A stretch of DNA of 55,187 nucleotides, taken from contig JALZUQ010000003.1 of the NCBI GenBank assembly GCA_023301465.1, forward strand, positions 1 to 55,187, written 5' to 3'. The DNA comes from Oligoflexales bacterium. Lineage in GTDB: Bacteria; Bdellovibrionota_B; Oligoflexia; Oligoflexales; JALZUQ01. The notes below the pieces were generated by a model. The model saw only the letters and a list, made by a program, of their open reading frames with translations, ran no database searches and had not been told where the DNA came from. Below are positions 33,522 to 42,408 of the stretch, piece after piece; positions within the stretch are counted from its first letter, which is position 1; every line of letters starts with the position of its first letter. A program made the translations under genes and the position numbers.

Positions 33522-34903
33522 TCGCTGTTTTGGGATGTATGTGATTTAGCTCTCAGAACAAATTGAAGCGGTTCTTTTGTAATGTTTAACTTACGAAACA
33601 TAATGCCTTCATAGTCTTTGTCATCAGATCTGGTTGCTTCAAATACGATGCAGCTGGAATCAGTAAGCTGTTTAATGAAAAACACAACATGGCTCCTGTT
33701 TCCGCCGTATCCGGCATTCCAGTTCAGCACGTCTCCAAGCTTTAATTCTGCAAGCTTTCGCTTGGAGGATGTCGGTGTCATTAAAGTTTCAAATTTGTCA
33801 TGTAACTCTGCAACGAGATTAGGGTATTTCGTTAGTTTTTGGCTTGGTTTATTGATTTCGTTTGGCAGTTGGATTTGTTGTGTGGCAGCTTTTGCAATTG
33901 TTGCGGTGGTGACTCTGTATTGTAAGTCAAAGATATCAGAAATAAGCGAAGAGCAATCTAGGCCCCTACATACTTTATCTTTTGTGTGCCCGCCGTAAAC
34001 ATAGCCGATATTGGGGTATAAAAGCATGTCATCATATCTAAGCCCAAAATCACCCAAGAGTTGTGAGGCTAATGGTGAGTTTGGGTATTCACCAATATGA
34101 ACAAGTTTTAGGTTTTTATAATCAGTGAAATCACTGCCATCGTTAAGTTTTGTGAGAGAGTCTACATTGTTTGAGACTAAGTACATGTAGATGCACATCA
34201 CTCTAAAGACTGTTTTTTGGTTCTGTGTAAGCCCTAGTTCAAAAAACTCAAGTTTTTTAGGGGTTAATGAATTTGTTAGGCGTAGGTGCTGAAACATACT
34301 AGCAGCGTCAATGAGAAGTCCGGTTTTGCGTTTTTTTGGGTTAGAGTCATATTTACTAAAAGCAAGCTTTCTCATACTAGTCCAATTTGCAATTTTAGAC
34401 TTTGCTTTGAGTAGTTTCCACGCCTTGCTGGCAGTGATATGGTCTGCTTTAAGCTTAAGAAGCAACTGATTTGAGATGTCTTTATCATTAAAATCTTTAT
34501 CATTAAAAAGAGTGGGGTCTTGAATTTTATTTAATAAAAACCTTATATCAGCTTGAATATGATCAAGGTGAGATTGGTAAAAATCAAGTATCTCACGACC
34601 AATGCTTTTTGAGTCTAGATATTGAAATATATTTAGCCTAGTGAGTTGATGGTCATGTAATATGTCTTGGTGTTCTAGTTGAAGCTGAAAAGTAGGAACT
34701 TCAGGTAAGTTTGAACTTTGAGGAGCTTTGGAGCTCTCGTTAAAAGCAGGAGTTTTTGCTGCTTGATTCGAGGTTCCAGTACCGCTAGTAGTGCGAGTGT
34801 TTTGGCATGTTTTACATGTTGGTTTTGATCCACAACTTACAGTAGCTAAGAATAAAAGTAAGAAAAGTGCTGGTTTGAATTTACCGGTTTTTATAAAACT
34901 CAC
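33518..34903 (-). CDS. Lipoprotein with NlpC/P60-like cysteine peptidase domain
   Basis: 461 residues; signal peptide ending ATVSC (Cys24), then CKTC and a Thr/Ser/Gly/Asn-rich linker. The central 200 residues are helical. The C-terminal domain has YVYGGHTKDK, then GLDCSSLISD with the catalytic Cys at about 317, and GNRSHVVFFI with the catalytic His at about 405, as in NlpC/P60 enzymes that cut peptidoglycan stem peptides. Gly-Gly instead of the usual WGG precedes the Cys. Start is GTG with AAGGAG five bases upstream, 23 bases inside nth. Confidence 0.7.
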   Translation of the reverse strand: MSFIKTGKFKPALFLLLFLATVSCGSKPTCKTCQNTRTTSGTGTSNQAAKTPAFNESSKAPQSSNLPEVPTFQLQLEHQDILHDHQLTRLNIFQYLDSKSIGREILDFYQSHLDHIQADIRFLLNKIQDPTLFNDKDFNDKDISNQLLLKLKADHITASKAWKLLKAKSKIANWTSMRKLAFSKYDSNPKKRKTGLLIDAASMFQHLRLTNSLTPKKLEFFELGLTQNQKTVFRVMCIYMYLVSNNVDSLTKLNDGSDFTDYKNLKLVHIGEYPNSPLASQLLGDFGLRYDDMLLYPNIGYVYGGHTKDKVCRGLDCSSLISDIFDLQYRVTTATIAKAATQQIQLPNEINKPSQKLTKYPNLVAELHDKFETLMTPTSSKRKLAELKLGDVLNWNAGYGGNRSHVVFFIKQLTDSSCIVFEATRSDDKDYEGIMFRKLNITKEPLQFVLRAKSHTSQNSD

Positions 34904-35501
34904 AATATCTCCTTAAGTCACATTCTTCACATAATGGCTTACGTGCTTTGCATAAGCGTCGTCCAAGGAAAATAAATTGATGATGCACTTTTGGAAGGTA
35001 TTTTGTCTTAATGACATCAAGTAAAGCAAACTCGCATTTTGCAGGTGTCGTTTCTTGGTGTAGGCCTAATCTTCCAGTCACTCTAAAGACATGGGTATCC
35101 ACCGCGAGAGTGGGTTCTCCAAAAATCTCCGCTAAAACAACATTTGCCGTTTTGCGTCCAACGCCCGGCAATGCTTCAAGCCCTTCTCGTGTTTGCGGAA
35201 TTTTACCTTTGTGTTCATCTAGAATAATTTGCGACAAGCGTAAAACGTTTTTGGATTTTGTAGGAGCAAGGCCGATGGACTTGATGTGGCTTAAAAACTT
35301 AGGTTGTCCCATTTTGACAACTCCCTGCGGAGTAAATCCCTTTTTGTATAAGGGGGTCATGCACTCGTTTACCTTTTTATCAGTGGTCTGTGCAGACAAA
35401 ACCACCGATACAAGTAACTGAAAAGGAGTCTTGTGAAAAAGCTCGCAGTGAGCGTCTGGAAACATCACATCTAGTTTTTTTGCAACTAAATGGAAACTCA
35501 C
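34881..35501 (-). CDS. nth: Endonuclease III
   Basis: 206 residues. DNA glycosylase/AP lyase of base-excision repair acting on oxidised pyrimidines. The helix-hairpin-helix ALPGVGRKTANVVL carries the catalytic Lys117; the catalytic Asp is Asp135 in LAVDTHVFR. The 4Fe-4S loop is Cys184-x6-Cys191-x2-Cys194-x5-Cys200, complete. ATG overlaps the stop of the ferredoxin gene by four bases, and the next gene begins inside nth. Confidence 0.96.
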   Translation of the reverse strand: MSFHLVAKKLDVMFPDAHCELFHKTPFQLLVSVVLSAQTTDKKVNECMTPLYKKGFTPQGVVKMGQPKFLSHIKSIGLAPTKSKNVLRLSQIILDEHKGKIPQTREGLEALPGVGRKTANVVLAEIFGEPTLAVDTHVFRVTGRLGLHQETTPAKCEFALLDVIKTKYLPKVHHQFIFLGRRLCKARKPLCEECDLRRYCEFYKNR

Positions 35502-35779
35502 TCTGAAACTTCGATTTTTACGTCACCTAATACTTTGCACTGACATGCAAGACGTTCTTCGGGTTCTGCTGCCATTGTGGCAAGAAAGTCTTTTTCGTCA
35601 TCGCCCATTGAGGTTAAATTTTCAGCACCATCAATGACTTTGATCATGCATGCACCACATGCACCATCTCTACACCCAAATAATATCGACGTGTCATGCT
35701 CTTCAGACATGTCTATCATCGGATATTGATCCCTCACCTCTATCGTTTTATCATCAGTGGTAATGGTTATTTTATGCAC
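35498..35779 (-). CDS. 2Fe-2S ferredoxin, plant/vertebrate-type fold
   Basis: 93 residues. Cys36-x4-Cys41-x2-Cys44 (FGCRDGACGACMIKV) and Cys79 (RLACQC) hold the 2Fe-2S cluster as in chloroplast-type ferredoxins. Soluble electron carrier. First gene of the ferredoxin-nth-NlpC run, and its neighbour nth carries a 4Fe-4S cluster; whether the two cooperate is not known. Divergent from pepA, with 78 bases between the starts. Confidence 0.9.
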   Translation of the reverse strand: MHKITITTDDKTIEVRDQYPMIDMSEEHDTSILFGCRDGACGACMIKVIDGAENLTSMGDDEKDFLATMAAEPEERLACQCKVLGDVKIEVSE

Positions 35780-35857
35780 GATCTCTCCTCATATGCATGT
35801 ATTCTTTTTCTATTCTAGCATATTGTGGGGTGTCAAGGTTCAACATTAGGGGTGCTT

Positions 35858-37366
35858 GTGAAAAGAACATTAGGTGGGTTTCAAAAGAAGCCTTGGTTAG
35901 AGTCGGTGGTTGTCAGTAGCAGCCCAAAAAAAGCTAAAGATACAACAAAAGCAAAACTTCACATTGGTGATCAGCAGTCCATGCAAAAGCTTGCAAAGTC
36001 TTTAGCAACAACCGTTTGGGAGCAAAAAAGTTGTAAGCCAATGAAGAGCTCGGTGTTGATTCATAGTGCAGATGGCCCCATTTGGTGTCTGGTCATCTCT
36101 GAGCCTAAGTCAGAAAGTATCAATGAAATTCCTGCTTCTTATTATGCTCAAGCTAGGGACCGAGTCGGCCAGTGTTTAGCGGAGTTAACTGGGTACGCTG
36201 GGAAAACGCATTTAGAAATTAAAGTTCATGGTTTTAAAAAACATAGGGATCAAATTATTGGTGGTGCTTGTGTAGGTTTAGAGCTTGCTAGCTATCAATA
36301 TAAAAACTCTGAAAGCCATCAAGATAAGCTACCATCTTCTGTTTTTATGGAAGATACCAAAAGTGAAATTTTAGATCATGCATGGCAAGGGTGGGGGACT
36401 AATTTAGCAAGGCATCTAGTGAACCTTCCGGCTAATATCTTGCATCCAAAATCCTATGCAAAGATGACGGAAGATCTTTTTAAATCACAAGCATCCGTCA
36501 AGATAAATATTCTCACACAAAAAGAAATTTTAAAAAACGGCCTGAATTTACTAGCAAATGTTGGTCAAGCAGCTGAACATACCAGTCGACTTATTCATTT
36601 AAAATACAGGCCTAAACAGGCAAAAAACAAAACAAAAATCCTCGTGGGTAAAGGTATCACCTTTGATAGCGGTGGGTTGGATGTCAAACCTGCCCAATTC
36701 ATGAGATTGATGAAAAAAGACATGGGTGGATCGGCAACGGCAATCGGTGCTTTTGCTCAAGCTGTTTTTAGTAAAACAAAATTGAATATAGATTGTTTCC
36801 TTGCTGTGGCCGAAAACGCGGTATCTGCAAATGCATTTCGACCGGGTGATATTATCACTGCGGGGAACGGCAAGACTGTTGAAATTGATAATACCGACGC
36901 AGAAGGTAGGTTGGTGCTTGCGGATGCCTTGTACTACGCTCAAAAAACTATAAAAGCAAAAGATAGAGGCCCTCTATTTGTATTTGCAACCCTAACAGGA
37001 GCGATGAGAGTTGCAGTGGGGCTTGATTTTGCAGGGCACTTTAGTAGCAATGATAAAACCGCTTCAAAACTATGGAATTCATCAGTGGCTACACAAGATT
37101 TAATATGGAGGCTGCCTCTTTATCAGCCTTACTTTAGGTCTCTTCAGAGTTCGTTTGCTGATTTCGCAAATAGTGGTTCACGTTATGGCGGTGGAATCAC
37201 TGCAGCACTTTTTTTGCAGCAGTTTATAGAAAAAGAAACCGATTGGAGTCATTTTGATTTTATGGCGTATCAGTCTTCATCGAAGGGTGCATTACGAGGT
37301 GAGGGTGGAAATGGGCAATTAGTCCAGTTAATGAGCCATTACTTTCGAGAATCAGTCGTCTCTTAA
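35858..37366 (+). CDS. pepA: Leucyl aminopeptidase, M17 family
   Basis: About 502 residues from the GTG at 35858 (AGGGG five bases upstream); the frame is open further, to 35825. The C-terminal catalytic domain has VGKGITFDSGGLDVKP (Lys and Asp metal ligands, about 262-277), MKKDMGGSA (Asp), and NTDAEGRLVLADAL (Asp and Glu ligands and catalytic Arg, about 344). Cytoplasmic di-metal exopeptidase that removes N-terminal residues. N-terminal domain is divergent, as usual. Sixteen bases upstream of a short leader ORF. Confidence 0.92.
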   Translation: MKRTLGGFQKKPWLESVVVSSSPKKAKDTTKAKLHIGDQQSMQKLAKSLATTVWEQKSCKPMKSSVLIHSADGPIWCLVISEPKSESINEIPASYYAQARDRVGQCLAELTGYAGKTHLEIKVHGFKKHRDQIIGGACVGLELASYQYKNSESHQDKLPSSVFMEDTKSEILDHAWQGWGTNLARHLVNLPANILHPKSYAKMTEDLFKSQASVKINILTQKEILKNGLNLLANVGQAAEHTSRLIHLKYRPKQAKNKTKILVGKGITFDSGGLDVKPAQFMRLMKKDMGGSATAIGAFAQAVFSKTKLNIDCFLAVAENAVSANAFRPGDIITAGNGKTVEIDNTDAEGRLVLADALYYAQKTIKAKDRGPLFVFATLTGAMRVAVGLDFAGHFSSNDKTASKLWNSSVATQDLIWRLPLYQPYFRSLQSSFADFANSGSRYGGGITAALFLQQFIEKETDWSHFDFMAYQSSSKGALRGEGGNGQLVQLMSHYFRESVVS

Positions 37367-37382
37367 AAGGAATTGAGGTATC

Positions 37383-37442
37383 ATGAGTCAGAATTATACA
37401 GTTTTAATAAAGAGTCTTCAAAGGGTAGGTGGGGTTATATGA
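37383..37442 (+). CDS. Possible 19-residue leader peptide
   Basis: ATG at 37383 has GAGG four bases upstream and reads 19 codons (MSQNYTVLIKSLQRVGGVI) to a TGA that overlaps the ATG of the next gene (ATGA at 37439-37442). The 3' part of this ORF also contains GGTGGGG, the ribosome-binding site of the next gene. Translation of the short ORF could therefore control the next one by coupling. It is short enough to be chance, but the ribosome-binding site and the exact overlap favour use. Confidence 0.45.
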   Translation: MSQNYTVLIKSLQRVGGVI

Positions 37443-38191
37443 ATAGTTATATATTGGTTGCAGTTTTTTTGTTGTGTAGTGAAGTCTTTTCGCAAAGCCT
37501 CCCAAAACCGGGGTCTCAAGCAGAAAAAGTGATTGAAAACATCAAACAAAAGGCCAAAGAGTTCCCTACAGCTAAGCCTGCTGTAAAATCCCCCGACCCT
37601 CAAGGAGAATACGAACAACTTTTAAGTGACAAACTAAAAGCGATTCAACCAAGACCATTACAACCAGAAACAGTTGATGTGGATCCTAAAAAACCAAAAG
37701 CAAATAAAGAAGTTCCTAAGTCTATCAATCAAAAAAATGCAAAACCGAAAGCAGAAGAAAAGTTTTTTGATAAAGCTTTAAATGATTACCGTGAACAAAT
37801 TGGAGATAAGTCTTTTAAGCTAGATGATGAGGAATCTGTTGGTAGTCAAAAAAGAGCTCAAACCGAATATGAAAGAATCACAAAAGAACTTGAGAAGCTT
37901 AATAAAATTGATCAAGCACAACAAGATGAGCAAAAACGAATTGAAACTCAGCAAGCCATTCAAGATGCACGAGAGAATTTAAAAAGACTAGATAAATATA
38001 AAAAATATAAAAATCAGTATGAAAAAAAATATAACAAAGAGTTGAACTCCAAAAAAAATGAAAAATTAGGTGTGTTGAATGATGATGAGTTTCTTGAAAG
38101 TGGCGGGCTAGAGGATTACTCAAATATTGTGGATCCGTTCGAAGACCTACAAGATGATACAGAAGATGAAAATTCGGAGTTAGATGAATGA
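37439..38191 (+). CDS. Exported coiled-coil protein
   Basis: 250 residues from the ATG at 37439 (an in-frame TTG at 37373 exists, but its extension is unlike a signal peptide). Signal peptide with cleavage near VFSQ-SLPKP. The body is very rich in Lys, Glu, Gln and Asn and forms long helices (residues about 130-215, with heptad-like KELEKLNKIDQAQQDEQKR). The end is acidic (ends DDTEDENSELDE). Overlaps the next gene by four bases. No family recognised; it may form a periplasmic scaffold with the following membrane protein. Confidence 0.75.
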   Translation: MNSYILVAVFLLCSEVFSQSLPKPGSQAEKVIENIKQKAKEFPTAKPAVKSPDPQGEYEQLLSDKLKAIQPRPLQPETVDVDPKKPKANKEVPKSINQKNAKPKAEEKFFDKALNDYREQIGDKSFKLDDEESVGSQKRAQTEYERITKELEKLNKIDQAQQDEQKRIETQQAIQDARENLKRLDKYKKYKNQYEKKYNKELNSKKNEKLGVLNDDEFLESGGLEDYSNIVDPFEDLQDDTEDENSELDE

Positions 38192-38859
38192 ATCAAAAGC
38201 CTATTAGTCATGGAATCAGAATTTGGGCTTTTCACTTTCAAGTAGCAATACCTTTGGTGTGCTTTTGGATTGCTATGATATTGCTATATTTTGCTGTCTT
38301 TAGGGTTGCTGGACTTGATTTAATGCCTATTGAGGGGCTGTATGAAAGATGGGGTGAGTTCTCTTTTTTTGAAGGCCAGCCTATGTGGGCCAAAATGGAG
38401 TCTGGTGTATGTCTTGCTTTTGCTGTGTTGTTTACATTAGTAGGATTGATAGAAATGGTTTCTTATGTGTTCTTCAATTTGGCAAATCCATTAAAGGTGA
38501 TGCCGCGTATTTCTAAAAATCTTGGTCATTATTATTATGATGAAGTAGCAAAAGAAAAAAGCACATCGAATCTTCTTTATTTAAAAAACTCACTTTTTTA
38601 TGGTCTAGCATTTGTTGCTTTTTTTGTTCCGATGCTTTGTGCAACTGGAGTGGTTGAATTTGTGAACATGAATGATATCGAAAACAATAAAGAAGCATTT
38701 ACTGGTCTTTTAAAAAGTACAGGGATTACTTTGTTGTGTACCACTGGCTTATTTTTGATTTTGGATTTTCTGTATATCTTGTTCATGGAAATTCACCCAA
38801 AACAAAGAACAATTTTTGAGGTTATCTTTAATTTCAGAAAAGTTTCTGGTCGTCAATGA
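38188..38859 (+). CDS. Four-helix membrane protein, function unknown
   Basis: 223 residues with about four membrane helices (roughly 20-40, 70-92, 135-158, 173-200). The first loop (about 45-68) has EGLYERWGEFSFFEGQ. The cytoplasmic segments are Lys/Asn-rich. Joined on both sides by ATGA overlaps, to the coiled-coil gene and to the amidohydrolase gene. No family recognised. Confidence 0.75.
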   Translation: MNQKPISHGIRIWAFHFQVAIPLVCFWIAMILLYFAVFRVAGLDLMPIEGLYERWGEFSFFEGQPMWAKMESGVCLAFAVLFTLVGLIEMVSYVFFNLANPLKVMPRISKNLGHYYYDEVAKEKSTSNLLYLKNSLFYGLAFVAFFVPMLCATGVVEFVNMNDIENNKEAFTGLLKSTGITLLCTTGLFLILDFLYILFMEIHPKQRTIFEVIFNFRKVSGRQ

Positions 38860-40130
38860 GTGTTTTAAAATATAAAAACGCAACGTCAATAGATGGAAAT
38901 TCCTTCGATTTTTTTGTGGTTGACGGAAAATTTAGCAATGAGTTTGAAGGTCAAGTCAATCAACAAGTTGACCTGTCAAATAAGCTGGTTATCCCAGGAC
39001 TTATCAACAGCCACACCCATGCAGCCATGACTCTCTTCAAGGGTTTTGCAGATGATTTGACGTTTAAAGAGGGCTGGGAAGGTAAGGTTTGGCCTGCTGA
39101 ATCAAAAATGAGTCCAGAAGATGTTGAGGCAGGTATGCGTTTTGCTACTCAAGAAATTTTATCCACTGGAACGACGACTATTAACGATATGTATTTCCAT
39201 ATGGAAAGACTGGCAGGTGTATGCAAACAATCTGGGTTAGCTGCTCATTTAAGCTTAGGTCCTATCATTCCAAAAATTTTCCCCGGTGAATACAAAACAA
39301 AAATTCAAAACAGAATTAACCTTCTTGAGCAATATTCCCAGGACCGTATTTATGGAGTTTTGACGCCGCATGCACCTTACTCTCTACACCGAGATGATTT
39401 AGAGTGGGTCGCTGAGGTATCTATAAAACATGATCTTTTGGTTCATATGCACGTTGCTGAAAACATGTGGGAAGAAGATCAGTGTAAAGCAGATCATGAT
39501 GGCCTTAGGCCAATAGAGCTATTAGACAAAACGGGTGTCCTCGACAGACCATTTATCATGGCACACTGTGTCTGGTTAAGTGAAGCCGATTACGAGTTTT
39601 TAGGAGATAAGCCTAATGTAAGTATTGTTCATTGCCCTTCTAGTAATATGAAGCTTTGTAGTGGTGGGGATCAAAAACAGTCGTTTTCTTATGAATTAGC
39701 AAAAAAGTACGGTGTAAATATTTGTCTTGGAACGGATGGTAGTGTTTCAAACAATAGTTTAGATATGTTTGAAGAAATGAAAATAGCTGCACTGCTTGCA
39801 AAACATCAAACAGGAGACCCAAAGTGTCTACCAGCACAAGAAGCGTTTGACCTAGCAACGATTAATGGTGCGAAAGCATTACGTCAGCAGTCATCAAAGT
39901 TTGAAGATGGCTACGAGGCAGATTTTATGGTCATTGACCTCGATCATTTGTTGATTCAGCCTAAGCATTTACCATTGAGTCATTTGGTGTATGGCGGTAG
40001 CGGTCATATGGTAGAAGCAACCTATGTATCAGGAAGAAAGCTATTCGACCGTAACATCAAAAACCAAGAAAAATATTTATCTATATCAAAAGAGTTTAAT
40101 CAAGCTTCAAGGAGGCTATGGGATCTATGA
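38856..40130 (+). CDS. Amidohydrolase, 5'-methylthioadenosine/S-adenosylhomocysteine deaminase type
   Basis: 424 residues. TIM-barrel amidohydrolase with IPGLINSHTHAAM (His53 and His55), AQEILSTGTTTINDMYF, HMHVAEN (third His), MAHCVW (fourth His) and LGTDGSVSNNSLDMFEEM (catalytic Asp). The order and the GTTT...DMY motif match the MtaD/SsnA group, which deaminates MTA, SAH or related purine nucleosides with a single Zn or Fe. Substrate is not certain. It overlaps pyrC by four bases if pyrC starts at 40127. Confidence 0.85.
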   Translation: MSVLKYKNATSIDGNSFDFFVVDGKFSNEFEGQVNQQVDLSNKLVIPGLINSHTHAAMTLFKGFADDLTFKEGWEGKVWPAESKMSPEDVEAGMRFATQEILSTGTTTINDMYFHMERLAGVCKQSGLAAHLSLGPIIPKIFPGEYKTKIQNRINLLEQYSQDRIYGVLTPHAPYSLHRDDLEWVAEVSIKHDLLVHMHVAENMWEEDQCKADHDGLRPIELLDKTGVLDRPFIMAHCVWLSEADYEFLGDKPNVSIVHCPSSNMKLCSGGDQKQSFSYELAKKYGVNICLGTDGSVSNNSLDMFEEMKIAALLAKHQTGDPKCLPAQEAFDLATINGAKALRQQSSKFEDGYEADFMVIDLDHLLIQPKHLPLSHLVYGGSGHMVEATYVSGRKLFDRNIKNQEKYLSISKEFNQASRRLWDL

Positions 40131-41434
40131 AACAAGAAAAGCACGCAAAAGTTTTTATTAAAGGTATTCAAAAATGGTCAGCCACCGAAGACCCAATCGT
40201 CACTTCTTTAAGGGTTCATGACGGAATTCTTTTGGAGGAATCTAATAGCTTAGAGCCGCTTCAAGATGAAAAAGTTATTGATGGATCTAATAGAGTTTTG
40301 ATACCTGCTGGTGTAGATCCTCAGGTGCATTTGAGAACACCCGGTCAACCAGATAAAGAAACTCCTGAAACAGGTATTCAGGCAGCAATTGCTGGAGGCT
40401 ATAGTGCGGTTCTTACCATGCCAAATACAAAACCAGTGTTAGACCACCCAGAAGTGGTTAAGTCCACTCACAAGCTATTTGATCTAGAGAATTATTCCGA
40501 GTTTAAGGTTTGTTTGTCTGTGGCAATATCAAAAAACCAAAAATCTCGTGAGGCTGTTGATTTTGATGCTTTAGCAAAGTCTGGAATCCATGCATTCACA
40601 GATGACGGATATGGTGTGCATTCAACAGAGATCATGGAGCAGGTTTTTGCAGCATCTGAACGTACGGGTTTGCCAGTTCTTCAACATGCTGAGGTAGCAG
40701 GTCATGGTGGGCTATTAGCTCCTTCTAAAATCCAAGAAGAGTTAGGCATCAAAGCATACCTCCCTGAAGCCGAGTCGGATATGGTGGCACGTGATATTGA
40801 ATGCCTCAGAAAATTTCCAAAAGCGAGGTATCATGTACTTCATGTTTCTTGTCCTCGGTCTGTAGAGCTAGTCAAAGAGGCTAAATCCGAAGGCCTTGTA
40901 GCAAGCTGCGAGGTTTCTCCTCATCACTTATATTTTTCTAGTGAAGACATTCGTCCTGACAATACTCATTTTAAAATGAACCCACCTTTGCGTAAAAGTG
41001 AGTTTAGAGACTACCTTCAAAAAAGCTTGGCAAATGGAGATATAGATTTCGTAGCCACGGATCATGCTCCTCATGAACATAGCTCTAAAGATGTGTCATT
41101 TAAAGCTGCGGCTTATGGCACAACAGGTCTTCAAACATCCTTAAGAGTGCTATTAGACTTATATCGAAGAAAAATTTTAACATCTCAACGTTTAGTGCAG
41201 GTTTTTTCTACTGAAGGCTCTAAGTTTTTAGGACTAAAAGATGGGTTTGGTGGATTTAAGGTAGGTGAAAAGTTTCGCGGAGTTATTATTGATGACTTTG
41301 ATAAGCTTTATGAAGTGACATCCTCGGAGTTATACTCTAAGTCAAAGAACAATTGCTTTGTAGGTAGTTCGTTGCCAGCAAAGGTGAATTCTGTGATTTT
41401 AGGTTTAGATACGTATGACTCTTTAAAGGGTTGA
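40127..41434 (+). CDS. pyrC: Dihydroorotase, class I type, with Gln in the HxH motif
   Basis: 435 residues. TMPNTKPVLD, FTDDGYGV, LQHAEV, HVLHVS, SPHHLYFS and FVATDHAPHEHSSKD are the dihydroorotase motifs. The enzyme closes the dihydropyrimidine ring in pyrimidine synthesis. The N-terminal metal motif is DPQVHLRTPG (Gln66, His68), so the first His of the usual HxH is Gln; some dihydroorotase-like proteins carry this, and full activity is not assured. AGGAGG lies at 40106-40113 and fits the ATG at 40127 better than the one at 40118. It then overlaps the previous stop (ATGA). A terminator follows. Confidence 0.8.
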   Translation: MKQEKHAKVFIKGIQKWSATEDPIVTSLRVHDGILLEESNSLEPLQDEKVIDGSNRVLIPAGVDPQVHLRTPGQPDKETPETGIQAAIAGGYSAVLTMPNTKPVLDHPEVVKSTHKLFDLENYSEFKVCLSVAISKNQKSREAVDFDALAKSGIHAFTDDGYGVHSTEIMEQVFAASERTGLPVLQHAEVAGHGGLLAPSKIQEELGIKAYLPEAESDMVARDIECLRKFPKARYHVLHVSCPRSVELVKEAKSEGLVASCEVSPHHLYFSSEDIRPDNTHFKMNPPLRKSEFRDYLQKSLANGDIDFVATDHAPHEHSSKDVSFKAAAYGTTGLQTSLRVLLDLYRRKILTSQRLVQVFSTEGSKFLGLKDGFGGFKVGEKFRGVIIDDFDKLYEVTSSELYSKSKNNCFVGSSLPAKVNSVILGLDTYDSLKG

Positions 41435-41492
41435 AGAATCTGCTTTCGTAGCTGTCTATCTCGTTCGTTGTGGTTTTTTTATAACTTTAAAT

Positions 41493-41534
41493 TTCCCCCT
41501 TATAAATAATAGTTCATAAAGGGGGAAGTTTTTT
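41493..41534 (+). terminator. Rho-independent terminator after pyrC
   Basis: Stem of TTCCCCCTTAT with ATAAAGGGGGAA (one bulged A), loop of about twelve bases, then a T-run starting at 41529. It ends the plus-strand run. Its T-run reaches into the stop region of the convergent lipoprotein gene at 41533. Confidence 0.8.
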
Positions 41535-42210
41535 AGTTTGCTTCTAAAATATTTTTAGTCTCAGATAGTTTAGACTTAAGGTCAGTAACTGTCTTATTAG
41601 CATCACTTAGCACAACAACAGCTGCTATAGAGTCATCTAATTCACAAACGTCAGCGTTTGGAGCGTAATCATCTCTTAAGGTTTCAAAGCCTGTGATCAT
41701 TTCTTCTGTGATCGAAATTATGCGAGGAGCAATGGTTTGTATATTTTCAGAGTTTAAATTAAGAGAAAGTTGGTTTGCTTCACTCTTTAAGGATTCAAGG
41801 TTTTTGTGAAGATCCTTTACTTCAGGCAAGCAATTTCCATTGGTATATTGAACTTTTCCTAGTGTTTCGGCATTCGATATGGCTTTGCTTTCGGAGTCAG
41901 TAAATGTATTCGTCAAGTTTAAGATATCGTTCTTCGTTATGCTGCTATCACATTGATATGGGAATGATTCAGATAGGTTTTCTGAGCTTGTTTTATATGT
42001 ACTTATGTCTTCAGCTCTTTCTAAATATGTTTGGTTTGTCTGGTTTGAGGTTGCAGATAAGTCTATGATTTTAGCTTCTAGTGATTGATACTCACCTTGT
42101 TGCAGTAAATCTGAAACAGAACAAATTTTTTCATTAGAGCCTGAATTCGAGCTTCCACCGCAAGCAGTCATCATTAAACCAATTCCTGTTATCAATAATT
42201 TAATTTTCAT
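41533..42210 (-). CDS. Helical lipoprotein of unknown function
   Basis: 225 residues; lipoprotein signal MTAC (Cys17), with AGGG five bases before the ATG, followed by GGSSNSGSN. The mature part is almost wholly helical, rich in Ser, Asn, Thr and Glu, with three later Cys (FPYQC, NGNCLPE, DVCELD). Likely a helical bundle on the periplasmic side. Convergent with pyrC. The 198-base gap upstream (42211-42408) has a short GTTGAT/ATCAAC hairpin and no gene. Confidence 0.8.
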   Translation of the reverse strand: MKIKLLITGIGLMMTACGGSSNSGSNEKICSVSDLLQQGEYQSLEAKIIDLSATSNQTNQTYLERAEDISTYKTSSENLSESFPYQCDSSITKNDILNLTNTFTDSESKAISNAETLGKVQYTNGNCLPEVKDLHKNLESLKSEANQLSLNLNSENIQTIAPRIISITEEMITGFETLRDDYAPNADVCELDDSIAAVVVLSDANKTVTDLKSKLSETKNILEAN

Positions 42211-42408
42211 CTTTGTCCCTCGTATTTAATAGTTTTTAATAAGTCTGTTGATGTTAATCAACTGAGAATTCCAATAATGCAAATAGTATGCTTCTATAAC
42301 ATACCGAAATTATTGAAATCTTGCTGCTTGTAGTTTTGACACTTGTGTGGTTTTTGGACGTTTCTGAAGGAATTGTCGGGTCATTTTTTCTATGTTCATT
42401 AAGTAGTA

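Noticed and set aside
34881-34903. Overlap of nth and the NlpC/P60 gene as a sign of misassembly or gene fusion
   Set aside because: The GTG start has a good AAGGAG five bases upstream and a full signal peptide, so this is a normal compact overlap.
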